Below, one piece after another: positions 44,291-52,837 of a stretch of DNA of 64,000 bases; position 1 is the stretch's first letter; every line of letters starts with the position of its first letter. The position numbers were made by a program, and so were the translations under genes. The notes under the pieces are model-generated. The model ran no database searches. It had not been told where the DNA came from and was given only the letters and a program-made list of their open reading frames with translations. The DNA is from Rhodobacterales bacterium 52_120_T64 (GTDB lineage: Bacteria > Pseudomonadota > Alphaproteobacteria > Rhodobacterales > Rhodobacteraceae): positions 372,001 through 436,000 of the forward strand of contig MABA01000024.1 in NCBI GenBank assembly GCA_002162875.1, written 5' to 3'.

Positions 44291-44391
44291 GGTCGAGAGG
44301 TTGGCGCGGGCAAGCGCCTCGCCAACCTGGTCAGATCCGGAAGGAAGCAGCCATAACGAGTCCCGTTTGGGTCGTTGTCCAGCCTCTCACC
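44291..44391 (+). ncRNA. ffs: Small signal recognition particle RNA (4.5S)
   Basis: The sequence has the bacterial small SRP RNA core: GGTCAGATCCGGAAGGAAGCAG, with the conserved apical GGAAGCAGCC loop side, and terminal arms GAGAGGTTGG and CCAGCCTCTC, which pair at about 44295-44304 and 44379-44388. It binds Ffh and guides membrane-protein insertion. The ends are approximate. (The conserved core above is given in parts: GGTCAGATCCGG then AAGGAAGCAG.). Confidence 0.9.
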
Positions 44392-44422
44392 TAAGAAACG
44401 CCGATATAGGAGGATGAATTTT

Positions 44423-44458
44423 ATGACAAATGTAATCACCCTCCGGGCGTGCCGTTAG
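44423..44458 (+). other. Possible 11-codon ORF with a strong ribosome-binding site
   Basis: ATG at 44423 follows AGGAGG at 44409-44414 with spacing of about eight, and the frame MTNVITLRACR ends with TAG at 44456-44458. This is between the SRP RNA and rsgA. It could be a leader peptide or unannotated micropeptide, or a chance match. No function is claimed. Confidence 0.3.
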
Positions 44459-44554
44459 GCCGCGTATGGCCGCTATTCTAGCAAGCCCGATGAAATCAGA
44501 CCTCGCGCAAATCGACCGGGGTGCTAGCGAATTTTGTCCAAGGCTTGAATTATA

Positions 44555-45601
44555 ATGAACAATGAAACATTAACGCTGCCCGATCTGGGCTGGAGCGCTT
44601 TTTTCCAATCACAACTATCGATCGAAGAGGTAGAGGGCATGCGCCCTTTGCGCGTCACCGAAGTCCATCGCAACTCGTTGGAAACCATAGGGGTGCACGG
44701 ATCGATCCGGCTTCCGATGCACCGCGATCTGGTCGAACACGGCATGGCCGTCGGCGATTGGGTTCTAACGAACCACGACAGCGTGCAGGTCGAACGGGTG
44801 CTGGATCGGAAAAGTCTGATTAAGCGTGGCTCGGCTGGGTTGGAGGCCGTGGCACAACTTATCGCCGCCAATATCGACACACTGTTTATCGTGTCGTCCT
44901 GCAACGCGGATTTCAACATTGCGCGGCTGGAACGGTATATGGCATTGGCGCATCAGGCCGAGGTTGAGCCCGTAGTGGTACTGACCAAAGTGGATATGTG
45001 CGATGACCCCGACGTGTTTCTGGATAAAACACGCGAGTTGCAGAATGTGATTACGGTAACGATTGATGCAACCACTGAAGGCGCAGTTGAACATTTGGCA
45101 CCATGGTGTGGTGTTGGGCAAACGGTAGCGCTTGTCGGGTCGTCGGGCGTTGGAAAATCAACGATTACCAACACGATGACAGGGTTGGATTTGCTGACCC
45201 GCGGCATTCGCGAGGATGACGCCAAAGGAGTGCATACCACCACGGCGCGTTCCATGTATCGAATGGTTTCAGGTGGGTGGTTGATTGACACACCGGGGAT
45301 GCGGGCTTTGCGACTGGTCGATGCGCGCGACGCCGTGGATTCCGTGTTCGAGGATATCTCCGATCTGGCGCTGACCTGTAAATTTAACGATTGTGCGCAT
45401 GAAAGCGAACCTGGGTGCGCTATTCGCGCGGCCGTGGATGCGGGAACGCTGAATGAGGCGCGGATAGCGCGTTGGCAAAAGCTGGTTCGCGAAGAAAATC
45501 AAGCGGTGGAGACAATCGCCGAAAGTCGTGCACGACACAAAAAATTCCATAAAGAGGTTCGGGTCGCGCAGGATATTCGGCGGTCCAAGAAGGGGAAGTA
45601 G
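44555..45601 (+). CDS. rsgA: Ribosome small-subunit-dependent GTPase A
   Basis: A 348-residue circularly permuted GTPase that helps maturation of the 30S subunit. The motif order is G4 (LTKVDM), then G1 (GSSGVGKST at about 195-203), then G3 (DTPGMR), as expected for RsgA. An N-terminal OB-fold precedes it, and the C-terminal zinc knuckle is CKFNDCAHESEPGC at about 274-287. The tail RARHKKFHKEVRVAQDIRRS is basic. It is immediately followed by the aminotransferase pseudogene. Confidence 0.95.
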   Translation: MNNETLTLPDLGWSAFFQSQLSIEEVEGMRPLRVTEVHRNSLETIGVHGSIRLPMHRDLVEHGMAVGDWVLTNHDSVQVERVLDRKSLIKRGSAGLEAVAQLIAANIDTLFIVSSCNADFNIARLERYMALAHQAEVEPVVVLTKVDMCDDPDVFLDKTRELQNVITVTIDATTEGAVEHLAPWCGVGQTVALVGSSGVGKSTITNTMTGLDLLTRGIREDDAKGVHTTTARSMYRMVSGGWLIDTPGMRALRLVDARDAVDSVFEDISDLALTCKFNDCAHESEPGCAIRAAVDAGTLNEARIARWQKLVREENQAVETIAESRARHKKFHKEVRVAQDIRRSKKGK

Positions 45602-45609
45602 GCCCGATC

Positions 45610-46632
45610 ATGGCCATAGATATAGAACGTGTCCGCGCCGAAACACGGGGGTTGGCGAATGTTAACCACCTGTAGGCGTCGGAATCGGCATTGATGCCAC
45701 AACCGGTCGTTGATGCAATATTTTATCACACTGAATTAGAGGCGCAGATCGGCGGATACGAGGCGGCGGCGCGTATGGCCGCGCCGCCGGATGCGGTTTA
45801 TGGGCAAGTCGCGGCGTTGATCGGCGCCAAGCCACAGGAAATTGCGTTGCACGAAAACGCGAATGCCGCTTGGTGTCAGGCATTTTAAGCGATGCAGTTC
45901 AAACCCGGTGATCGAATTTTGACCGGTCAGCCGGAATACGCAGCCAATTATGCGCTTACCTTCAGCGCGCGAAACGTGACTGGATTGTCAGTGATGTCAT
46001 CCCGAACGACGATAAGGGCGCTATTGATGTGGCGGCGCTAGAAGCGATGTTGGACGAGCGCGTAGCGTTAATCGCAATCACATGGGTGCCGAGGAATGGC
46101 GGTTTGGTGAATCCTGCCGCAGAGGTTGGCAAGGTGGCGGTAAAGCATAACATTCCCTACTTGCTGGACGCGCCTGTCAGGCGGTCGGGCAAAGGCCTGT
46201 GGATGTGAGCATGTTGAATTGTGATTATTTGACAGCGACTGGTCGAAAGTTTTTGCGAGGGCCGCGCGGCATCGGGTTTCTCTATATTCGCGAAGCGTTT
46301 GTTGCGACGACTGAGCACGCGATGATCGATCATTTCGCAGCCCCTTGGGTGGCAACGGACAAATATGAACTACGTTCCGATGCGCGCATGTGCGAGATGC
46401 CAGAGCCGAGCAATGTGCGATTGTTTGCTTCACGGTTGAGGGGCTGGATCGCCGGCAAACGGTGGCGGATTTGCGGAGCAGGGGCGTTGTTATCGGCGCA
46501 TCAGAGCCGGACAGCACACGGCTGGATGCGGAAAGCAGGAACTTGCCAACCGTATTGCGCGCGGCCCCACACCATTACAATACGTAGGCCGATATTGAGC
46601 AGTTGGTCGCGGGGTTGAAAGCCCTGCTAAAG
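45610..46632 (+). pseudogene. Broken class-V aminotransferase-like gene
   Basis: The remains of a PLP-dependent class-V aminotransferase/cysteine desulfurase-like enzyme are spread over all forward frames. The first frame starts MAIDIERVRAETRGLANVNH then has a TAG at 45673; LMPQPVVDAIFYHTELEAQI continues in frame to a TAA at 45886, and on. A frameshift near 45975 moves to DVAALEAMLDERVALIAIT; another near 46165 moves to ACQAVGQRPVDVSMLNCDYL, with the PLP-Lys motif ATGRKFLRGPRG. Near 46385 a deletion seems to join SDARMCEMPEP to AEQCAIVCFTVEGLD. A further TAG interrupts APHHYNT. At least three stops and two frameshifts exclude a functional product. Confidence 0.88.
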
Positions 46633-46652
46633 GGCTGCTCGGCGATTATGGC

Positions 46653-47342
46653 TTATTTTATGGTAAGGATTTCCGCCAACGGTTTCTTCAGTTTTGCAAC
46701 AGAAGGGATCGTGGCGTCTCTGTCCGCGTGACCAACAACCAATATCATCACCGGCTTTTCCGAAGGCGGACGCCCCAACAACCCGTTCAGGAATTTCATC
46801 GGGTTTGGGGTGTGCGTTAAGCAGGACAGCCCCGCGTTATGAAGGGCGGTGATAAGGAATCCCGTCGCAATGCCCACACTTTCGGGGACGTAGTAGTTCT
46901 TGAACTTCGTGCCATCCGCAAACTTTCCGTGACGCTGGGCAAAGACGATGATTAACCACGGCGCAGTTGTCAAATGAGGTTTGTCGACGCCAGTACCGAG
47001 GGGCTCTAGCGCTTTGATCCATTCGTCACCGCCACCACCGGCATAGAATTTTTCTTCTTCGATCTCGGCGGCTTTGCGAATTTGGGCTTTGATCTCGGGT
47101 GATTTGACAGCCACGAAATGCCAAGGCTGGTGGTTGGCCCCGCTGGGTGCGGAACCTGCGGTCAGGATGCAGTTTTCGATGACGGTTTGATCGACGGGCT
47201 GATCGGTGAAATCCCGAACGGAGTGGCGTTTGCGCATGTGGGCGAGAAATTCGGCTGCTGCCTTTTGCATGTCCTCGGGTGACATATCGATGTGGTCTGG
47301 CAGGGGGATCGGCTCGAACTTCAAGTCTTGTTTCGCGAACAT
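46653..47342 (-). CDS. Nitroreductase family protein
   Basis: A 229-residue FMN-dependent oxidoreductase. Family landmarks are MRKRHSVRDFTDQPVDQTVI, TAGSAPSGANHQPWHFVAVK (the FMN/phosphate binding stretch) and SVGIATGFLITALHNAGLSC. It resembles the BluB/iodotyrosine-deiodinase-like branch more than NfsA/B. Cytoplasmic; substrate unknown. Its end lies just after the aminotransferase pseudogene, to which it is convergent. Confidence 0.88.
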   Translation of the reverse strand: MFAKQDLKFEPIPLPDHIDMSPEDMQKAAAEFLAHMRKRHSVRDFTDQPVDQTVIENCILTAGSAPSGANHQPWHFVAVKSPEIKAQIRKAAEIEEEKFYAGGGGDEWIKALEPLGTGVDKPHLTTAPWLIIVFAQRHGKFADGTKFKNYYVPESVGIATGFLITALHNAGLSCLTHTPNPMKFLNGLLGRPPSEKPVMILVVGHADRDATIPSVAKLKKPLAEILTIK

Positions 47343-47510
47343 CGTGGGCTCCGGAATTGTGGTTGGTCGAAGTCTAGGTTTTAGAAGTTGGAATGACCAG
47401 ACGTGTTCGTCGCGGTTTGGGCGACCTTGGGTCGATTGAAATCAACTTGAATTTCGCTACATTTCCGCGCAGATTAATACATCTCATGAGAGTCTACCGA
47501 GGTTATCCGC

Positions 47511-48026
47511 ATGAAGTTTCTAACTGCAAGACTGTCCATAGACAATTGGGACGTAGAGTTATCCGACCCATCCAGAAGAGGTGTTCTGGAACGTGCGCTG
47601 GAAAACATACTGACGGCGAAAATAACACGGTATCTACCTGCATCGATGCAGGTTGCCGCAGGTCAGGATTCAATTTCCGAATGGGTAGATGAGCGAGTTA
47701 ACGAAGCACAGGTACTGTGTGTCCATTCAAGAGGTGCGCATCGTTTGGTCGGATTGATAATCTTGGCCGAGGGGCCGGAGCCGTCTGCGTTGCGCACAAT
47801 TCATCTTGGCTATTTTCTGGGCGAAGCGGACTGGGGAAAAGGGTATGCAACCGAGATTGTTACGGCTTTGCTTGCAAACCTCGGGAAAGGACAAGCGGTA
47901 CGTTTGCTTGCAGGTGTCGATAACCACAATCTTGCGTCGGTCCGCGTGCTCGAAAAATCTGGTTTTGAGAAATCACACGAGCAATCGACAGACAGTCGAA
48001 GCTTCTTTGAAGTGGTAATTGCCTAA
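47511..48026 (+). CDS. GNAT family N-acetyltransferase, RimJ/RimL-like
   Basis: A 171-residue protein opening MKFLTARLSIDNWDVELSDP. The acetyl-CoA motif is LGYFLGEADWGKGYATEIV, with the RimL-type WGKGYATE signature, followed by AGVDNHNLASVRVLEKSGFEKSHEQS, where N...S..VLEK.GF is also characteristic. A 168-base gap before it is shared with the divergent nitroreductase. Substrate unknown. Convergent with nusB. Confidence 0.85.
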   Translation: MKFLTARLSIDNWDVELSDPSRRGVLERALENILTAKITRYLPASMQVAAGQDSISEWVDERVNEAQVLCVHSRGAHRLVGLIILAEGPEPSALRTIHLGYFLGEADWGKGYATEIVTALLANLGKGQAVRLLAGVDNHNLASVRVLEKSGFEKSHEQSTDSRSFFEVVIA

Positions 48027-48045
48027 TTCGAAACTTCGTTGCGGC

Positions 48046-48534
48046 TTATTTAGGCGCAAATGCGTCTGGTTTAACATCGCGGGCCATGTGGTCCAGCACT
48101 GCGTTAACGAACTTGGACTCTTTGCCTTCAGGGAAAAACGCCTTGGCTACGTCCACGAATTCGGTGATAGCGACTTTGGGTGGTGTGGTTTGGGTTAGCA
48201 ACTCGGCGCCGGCGGCGCGGAATAGGGCGCGCAGTGTTGGGTCGATGCGGTCGATGGGCCATTTGGCAACCAGCGCGCGGTCGGTCATTTGGTCAATTTT
48301 GGCTTGGTTCGACACGGCTTCGGATAGAAGCGCGCGGAACAATTTCAGATCGCCCTCTGCGTAAGTGTCTCCGCCGATTGTGGCGCCGAAACGGAATTCT
48401 TCGAACTCGGTCTGGATGTCTTCCAGTGCCTCGCCCAACGCCTCCATCTGGAACAGGGCTTGGACTGCGTACAGTCGAGCCGCCGAGCGCATTTGGCGTT
48501 TCTGGGCTTGCGTTGGTTTAGGCGTGTTTGACAT
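48046..48534 (-). CDS. nusB: Transcription antitermination protein NusB
   Basis: A 162-residue helical protein that binds boxA RNA with NusE/S10. RSAARLYAVQALFQMEAL at the N terminus and the C-terminal GKESKFVNAVLDHMARDVKP are recognisable. It is the last gene of the riboflavin unit: its start is one base from the ribH stop, the usual ribH-nusB coupling. Confidence 0.94.
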   Translation of the reverse strand: MSNTPKPTQAQKRQMRSAARLYAVQALFQMEALGEALEDIQTEFEEFRFGATIGGDTYAEGDLKLFRALLSEAVSNQAKIDQMTDRALVAKWPIDRIDPTLRALFRAAGAELLTQTTPPKVAITEFVDVAKAFFPEGKESKFVNAVLDHMARDVKPDAFAPK

Positions 48535-49079
48535 CAGGTAGTCCCATGATCCCCGAAGGCTTCACCAGCCATCAGGATGTGTTCGGAAGTGGGTGCAATA
48601 CGCCCCGAGCCTGTCTTTGTAAAGCGCCGCTTTATCGTAATCAGGTGCATGGCCGCATCCGCCGCACCGCCGCCTTTGTTCTGGCCTTCGTGATCGGCGC
48701 GAACCACGGCTTGATCGCGGTTTTCGACCGTGAGAATGCCGTTGCCGATGCAAATACCTTCCAACCCCATCAAGCTTAACGCGCGGGAGGAATCGTTGCA
48801 GACGGTATCGTAGTGCGTTGTCTCGCCGCGAATGATGCATCCAAGGGCTACGAATCCGTCGTATGCGCCGCTGGCCAGCTTGATGGCCGTGGGAATTTCG
48901 AGTGCACCGGGAACCTCGATGATATCATATGTAGCGCCAGCAGCCGCGATCGCGGCGGTTGAGCCTGCGACGAGGTTTGCGGCGATATCTTTGTAGTAGG
49001 GCGAAACCACGATCAGCACGCGGGTTGGCGTGTCGAATTTCGGGGACGGCAGGATGTAGTGGGTTTCCGCTTGGGCCAT
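48534..49079 (-). CDS. ribH: 6,7-dimethyl-8-ribityllumazine synthase
   Basis: A 181-residue lumazine synthase, the penultimate enzyme of riboflavin synthesis. VVSPYYKDIAANLVAGSTAA is the opening; the active-site segments IIEVPGALEIPTAIKLA and LGCIIRGETTHYDTVCND (with the catalytic His in the TTHYD element) are intact. Overlaps nusB by one base and follows ribB(A) after three bases. Confidence 0.95.
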   Translation of the reverse strand: MAQAETHYILPSPKFDTPTRVLIVVSPYYKDIAANLVAGSTAAIAAAGATYDIIEVPGALEIPTAIKLASGAYDGFVALGCIIRGETTHYDTVCNDSSRALSLMGLEGICIGNGILTVENRDQAVVRADHEGQNKGGGAADAAMHLITIKRRFTKTGSGRIAPTSEHILMAGEAFGDHGTT

Positions 49080-49082
49080 GAG

Positions 49083-50177
49083 CTACGCGCCTTCCTGTAT
49101 GGGTCGGGTGCCGATGATGGTGATATCATACGCATCCAGCCCGATAACCTTGGGCATGGGGTTGTCGGTCAGCAGTACGATTTCGGATAAGCCGAGGCTG
49201 GACAGGATTTGTGCCCCGATGCCAGTTTGGCGCAGCGTTTCGGGTGCTTCCTGATTTTCAAGGTCCAGCTTCTGGCTAGGATTGCGGAATAGGACGACCA
49301 CACCGCGGCCTTCGTCTGCAATGATTTGCATTGCTTTTGGCAATTTGTTCGCAGATGTGGCGCCCAGGCCAAGCACGTCTTCTAGCGGATTAAGTGCATG
49401 GGTGCGCACCAGAACAGGCGCAGAGCTGGTGATGTCGCCTTTGGTTAGGGCAATGTGTTCAGTGCCCGATGTCTCGTCAGTGAAAACCCGCAGGTTCCAT
49501 TCGCCGCCAAAAGCGGAGGTTACGGTTTTTTGCGCTGTTTCGCGGACCAGATTGTCGTGACGGTGGCGATAGGCAATCAGGTCGGAAATTGTGCCGATTT
49601 TCAGGCCGTGTTTTTGGGCGAATTTAATTAAGTCTGGCAGGCGGGCCATGGAGCCGTCGTCATTCATGATTTCGCAAATAACGCCGGACGGGTTCAACCC
49701 TGCAAGACGAGAAATGTCAGTCGCGGCCTCGGTATGACCTGCACGTACCAACACGCCACCGGGGCGGGCTTTTAGCGGGAATACGTGGCCGGGGGTGGCG
49801 ATGTCGCGGGTCTGGACTTGCGGGTTGATCGCCACGGAAACGGTATGGGCACGGTCGTGGGCTGAGATGCCGGTGGTCACGCCCTCTACCGCCTCGATTG
49901 ATACAGTGAACGGGGTTTCGTGGCGGGACGAATTGCTGGACGTCATCATAGGTACGCCCAGACGCTCGATCTGTTCGCCGGTCAGGGTCAGGCAAATCAG
50001 GCCGCGGCCGTGTGTGGCCATGAAGTTAATTGCATCGGGCGTGGCCATTTGGGCCGGGATCACTAGGTCACCCTCGTTCTCGCGGTCTTCGTGGTCAACA
50101 AGGATGAACATGCGGCCGTTGCGGGCGTCCTCGATGATGTCTTCGATGGATGATATGGCAGATGTGTAGTCAGTCAC
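49083..50177 (-). CDS. ribB: 3,4-dihydroxy-2-butanone-4-phosphate synthase with GTP cyclohydrolase II-like C-terminal domain
   Basis: I choose GTG at 50177, which has a good SD (AAGGAG) and gives 364 residues; the reading from ATG 50291 extends into unrelated sequence. The N-terminal RibB domain shows DHEDRENEGDLV, ATHGRGLICLTLT, DRAHTVSVAINP and GHTEAATDISRLAGL. The C-terminal half (about 210-364) has the GCHII fold in outline, but I do not see the zinc-binding Cys triad of RibA (the C-x10-C-x-C pattern), so RibA activity is probably lacking. Many alphaproteobacteria carry such a domain with a separate true ribA. It is followed by ribH. Confidence 0.88.
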   Translation of the reverse strand: MTDYTSAISSIEDIIEDARNGRMFILVDHEDRENEGDLVIPAQMATPDAINFMATHGRGLICLTLTGEQIERLGVPMMTSSNSSRHETPFTVSIEAVEGVTTGISAHDRAHTVSVAINPQVQTRDIATPGHVFPLKARPGGVLVRAGHTEAATDISRLAGLNPSGVICEIMNDDGSMARLPDLIKFAQKHGLKIGTISDLIAYRHRHDNLVRETAQKTVTSAFGGEWNLRVFTDETSGTEHIALTKGDITSSAPVLVRTHALNPLEDVLGLGATSANKLPKAMQIIADEGRGVVVLFRNPSQKLDLENQEAPETLRQTGIGAQILSSLGLSEIVLLTDNPMPKVIGLDAYDITIIGTRPIQEGA

Positions 50178-50187
50178 GATTGGCTCC

Positions 50188-50754
50188 TTAACGGGCGAAA
50201 AACTGGTCGGCGGAAACGTATCCTGCGAGGCGGGCAGCACCCACCCATGCGCGTTCTTGAGAGGTGTCGCCGATGACGACGACCCCGTCAAGCGGCAGGC
50301 GTTTGGTGTGCAGTTGTTGGAGGATTATGTCGCGGGTTTGCCCCCATGTATCGGTGAAGGTGGGGGCGGCAAATACGCTGTCGAGAAGTTGATCCGGCAG
50401 CGTGTCCAACACGGTTTTGGGTGTTAGCGGGCGATGGACGGCAACGGTGCGGTGGCAATCGGTGATGCTGGTCAACTTTTGCAACCGGTCCGCAGGCAAG
50501 TCTGGTGATTTTGCCATAACGCGTAGGGCATTCGTCGAAAACAGGAAGGCGATTACGTCATGGCCGCTGGCCGCGCGAATGGAGGCGTAGGATTTGTAAT
50601 CCAACCCCAGTTCCTTGGCACGGGCCACACGGCGGCGCAAAACTTCGATTGGAAGGGTTGGCAGTAAGTCATGGCGTGCCTTTTTCCAGCAGTGCCTGCG
50701 CCAGCTTTCGCCCGGCTCCATTGTTGGGCCGTTGTTGTGGCCGATGCGGGTCAA
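50188..50754 (-). CDS. Unknown protein of the riboflavin operon
   Basis: I choose TTG at 50754, which overlaps the ribE stop as TTGA and starts MTRIGHNNGPTMEPGESWRR, 188 residues; GTG at 50763 is the alternative. The IGHNNGP motif at the N terminus recurs in roseobacter hypotheticals as I recall. The last third LPLDGVVVIGDTSQERAWVGAARLAGY looks like the C-terminal acid motif of a HAD phosphatase, though the N-terminal DxD is not seen. Riboflavin synthesis needs a phosphatase acting on ARPP between RibD and RibH. Its position between ribE and ribB makes that idea attractive but unproven. Confidence 0.55.
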   Translation of the reverse strand: MTRIGHNNGPTMEPGESWRRHCWKKARHDLLPTLPIEVLRRRVARAKELGLDYKSYASIRAASGHDVIAFLFSTNALRVMAKSPDLPADRLQKLTSITDCHRTVAVHRPLTPKTVLDTLPDQLLDSVFAAPTFTDTWGQTRDIILQQLHTKRLPLDGVVVIGDTSQERAWVGAARLAGYVSADQFFAR

Positions 50755-51341
50755 CTGTCCCACTCCTGCAAGCGGGCGACGTAGCGGGCCATGGTGTCGA
50801 TTTCTAGGTTCACTTTATCGCCCACCTTCGCCGCGCCCCACGTGGTGTGGGTTTTGGTGTGTGGGATGAAATTGATGTCAAAATCAGCGCCGTTCACATC
50901 GTTAACCGTCAGCGATGCGCCGTTGAGGGTTACGGACCCCTTTTGAGCGATGAATTTCGCAAGGCTGTCGGGCGCGGTCAGGGTCACACGAGTGCTATCG
51001 CCATCGTCCTGCATCTTGATGATGGTGGCGAGGCCGTCGACATGGCCTGATACGATATGCCCGCCTAGCTCGTCGCCCAGCTTTAAGGCGCGCTCTAAGT
51101 TCACACGTGTGCCAGCGGTCCAGCTTTCGAGGTTGGTTTTGGAGACTGTTTCAGCGGAAATATCAACATCGTACCAGTCATCACCTTTGGCGACCACCGT
51201 CAGGCAAACGCCGTCGCTGGCGATGGAGGCGCCGAGTTCCACGCCGTTCATGTCGTAAGAACAGGAAATTCGTGCGCGCAAATCTCCGCGATCTTCGGTT
51301 TTCTGGATGGTGCCGATGTCGGTAACAATGCCGGTAAACAT
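50751..51341 (-). CDS. ribE: Riboflavin synthase, alpha subunit
   Basis: A 196-residue enzyme with two lumazine-binding repeats. The first repeat opens MFTGIVTDIGTIQ and contains SIASDGVCLTVVA; the second has GHIVSGHVDGLATI and GSVTLNGASLTVNDV. These segments are the standard RibE signature. It catalyses dismutation of two lumazines to riboflavin. It begins the reverse-strand unit ribE-unknown-ribB-ribH-nusB; ribD and nrdR are separated from it by the capsule genes. Confidence 0.95.
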   Translation of the reverse strand: MFTGIVTDIGTIQKTEDRGDLRARISCSYDMNGVELGASIASDGVCLTVVAKGDDWYDVDISAETVSKTNLESWTAGTRVNLERALKLGDELGGHIVSGHVDGLATIIKMQDDGDSTRVTLTAPDSLAKFIAQKGSVTLNGASLTVNDVNGADFDINFIPHTKTHTTWGAAKVGDKVNLEIDTMARYVARLQEWDS

Positions 51342-51457
51342 ACGCCGTTCTCCTTATGCTTCAGGGATTGTGGTAGCGCGCCGCGCCCGTAGGGGCAAGG
51401 TAATTGTAATTGCGAAAACACGACGTTTCCCGTATTAATGCGCGATTATTTACCACT

Positions 51458-52774
51458 ATGGAAACCACCGTTTTGACACCTCACAGAAAGTTTTTGTTCC
51501 TGCAAGGCCCGCACGGCCCGTTTTTCCGCCAGCTCGGCGCGAAAATTGCGGCGACGGGGGCGTCCGTGTCACGGATCGGGTTTAATCGCGGGGATGCGGT
51601 GTTCTGGATGCGAAATTCGGGATTCAAACCGTTTAACGGTACATCCGAGGAATGGCCTGCGTTTCTGGAAAGTTTTCTGACGCGCGAAGGCATTACCGAC
51701 ATCGTTTTATACGGTGACAGCCGTCCGATACATACAACGGCGCGCGAGATTGCGAAGGCGCGGGGTATTACGGCGCACTGCTTCGAGGAAGGCTATTTGC
51801 GGCCCTATTGGGCGACTTATGAGCGCGGTGGGACTAACGGGCATTCGATGCTGATGGACCTGAGTATGGACGATATCCGGCGGGCGGTTGACGCTCAACC
51901 AGTGGAGCAACCGGAGGTTCCTGTACTGTGGGGTTCCGCGTGGCACCATGCGTTTTACGGGTTCTTGTACCACCTGTTTTTGTCGTTACCGACACGGCGG
52001 TTCAGGAACTATAGGCCGCACCGTGAGGTCTCGGTATTAACCGAGTTGTGGTATTACATTAACAAGCTTGCCGGCATGCCATTGCACGGGCTTCAGCGCC
52101 GTATTCGCACGCGGCGATTGTTGCGCAGCGGGGCGATATACCATTTGGTGCTGCTGCAACTTAGCCATGATGCCTCGTTGCGAAACCATTCGGATTTCAA
52201 GTCGGTTGAGGAGTTTATCGAGCGGGTTATCGCTGAATTTTCTGTCGGTGCGCCGATGCATCACAAGCTGGTCTTTAAGGCACACCCTTTTGAGGATGGT
52301 CGCGAACCGCTGCCCTCCATCGTACGTAAAGTTGCAAAGAGCGCGGGAATTTCAGCGCGGGTTTTGTATATTCCGGGTGGGAAGCTTGGGCCGTTGCTGG
52401 ATAGCGCCAATAGTACGGTAACCGTGAACTCCACCGCTGCGCAGCAGGCACTGTGGCGAAATTTGCCGGTGTACGCGCTGGGCCGTTCTGTCTTTTCCAA
52501 GCCTGAACTGGTTTCGGAGAATTCGTTGGCGGAGTTTTTTGCCGAACCCGATACGCCCGACGCAGAGTCGTATAATTATTACCGGAAGTTCCTGCTGGAA
52601 ACCTCGCAAATCGGTGGTGGATATTACACGCAGCGCGGGCGTGCGGAGCTGTTGCGCAGGTTGGTGGACTTGATGTTAGCAAATGAGGATCCGTATCTAT
52701 CCAAGCTGGAATCACAGCATACTCAAAGTGCCGATGTGAAACTGGTCGGGGGAGTCGACCATAGGGTTACATAA
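51458..52774 (+). CDS. kpsS: Capsule polysaccharide synthesis/export protein, KpsS type
   Basis: A 438-residue protein, taking the ATG at 51458 (an upstream TTG at 51410 would add 16 residues). FLFLQGPHGPFFRQLGAKIA and FNRGDAVFWM open the KpsS/LipB-like region, and EEGYLRPYWATYERGGTNG is typical. Later VFKAHPFEDGREP and NSTVTVNSTAAQQALWRNLPVY make up the C-terminal half, which resembles Kdo transferases. KpsS adds a Kdo residue to the lipid anchor of group 2 capsules. It is cytoplasmic. It is divergent from ribE. Confidence 0.88.
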   Translation: METTVLTPHRKFLFLQGPHGPFFRQLGAKIAATGASVSRIGFNRGDAVFWMRNSGFKPFNGTSEEWPAFLESFLTREGITDIVLYGDSRPIHTTAREIAKARGITAHCFEEGYLRPYWATYERGGTNGHSMLMDLSMDDIRRAVDAQPVEQPEVPVLWGSAWHHAFYGFLYHLFLSLPTRRFRNYRPHREVSVLTELWYYINKLAGMPLHGLQRRIRTRRLLRSGAIYHLVLLQLSHDASLRNHSDFKSVEEFIERVIAEFSVGAPMHHKLVFKAHPFEDGREPLPSIVRKVAKSAGISARVLYIPGGKLGPLLDSANSTVTVNSTAAQQALWRNLPVYALGRSVFSKPELVSENSLAEFFAEPDTPDAESYNYYRKFLLETSQIGGGYYTQRGRAELLRRLVDLMLANEDPYLSKLESQHTQSADVKLVGGVDHRVT

Positions 52775-52837
52775 GGTTTGCTTCCACAAGCCTGTGTTGG
52801 TATTTTCGCCGTTCGTTAGATGGACAGGATGATTCTT

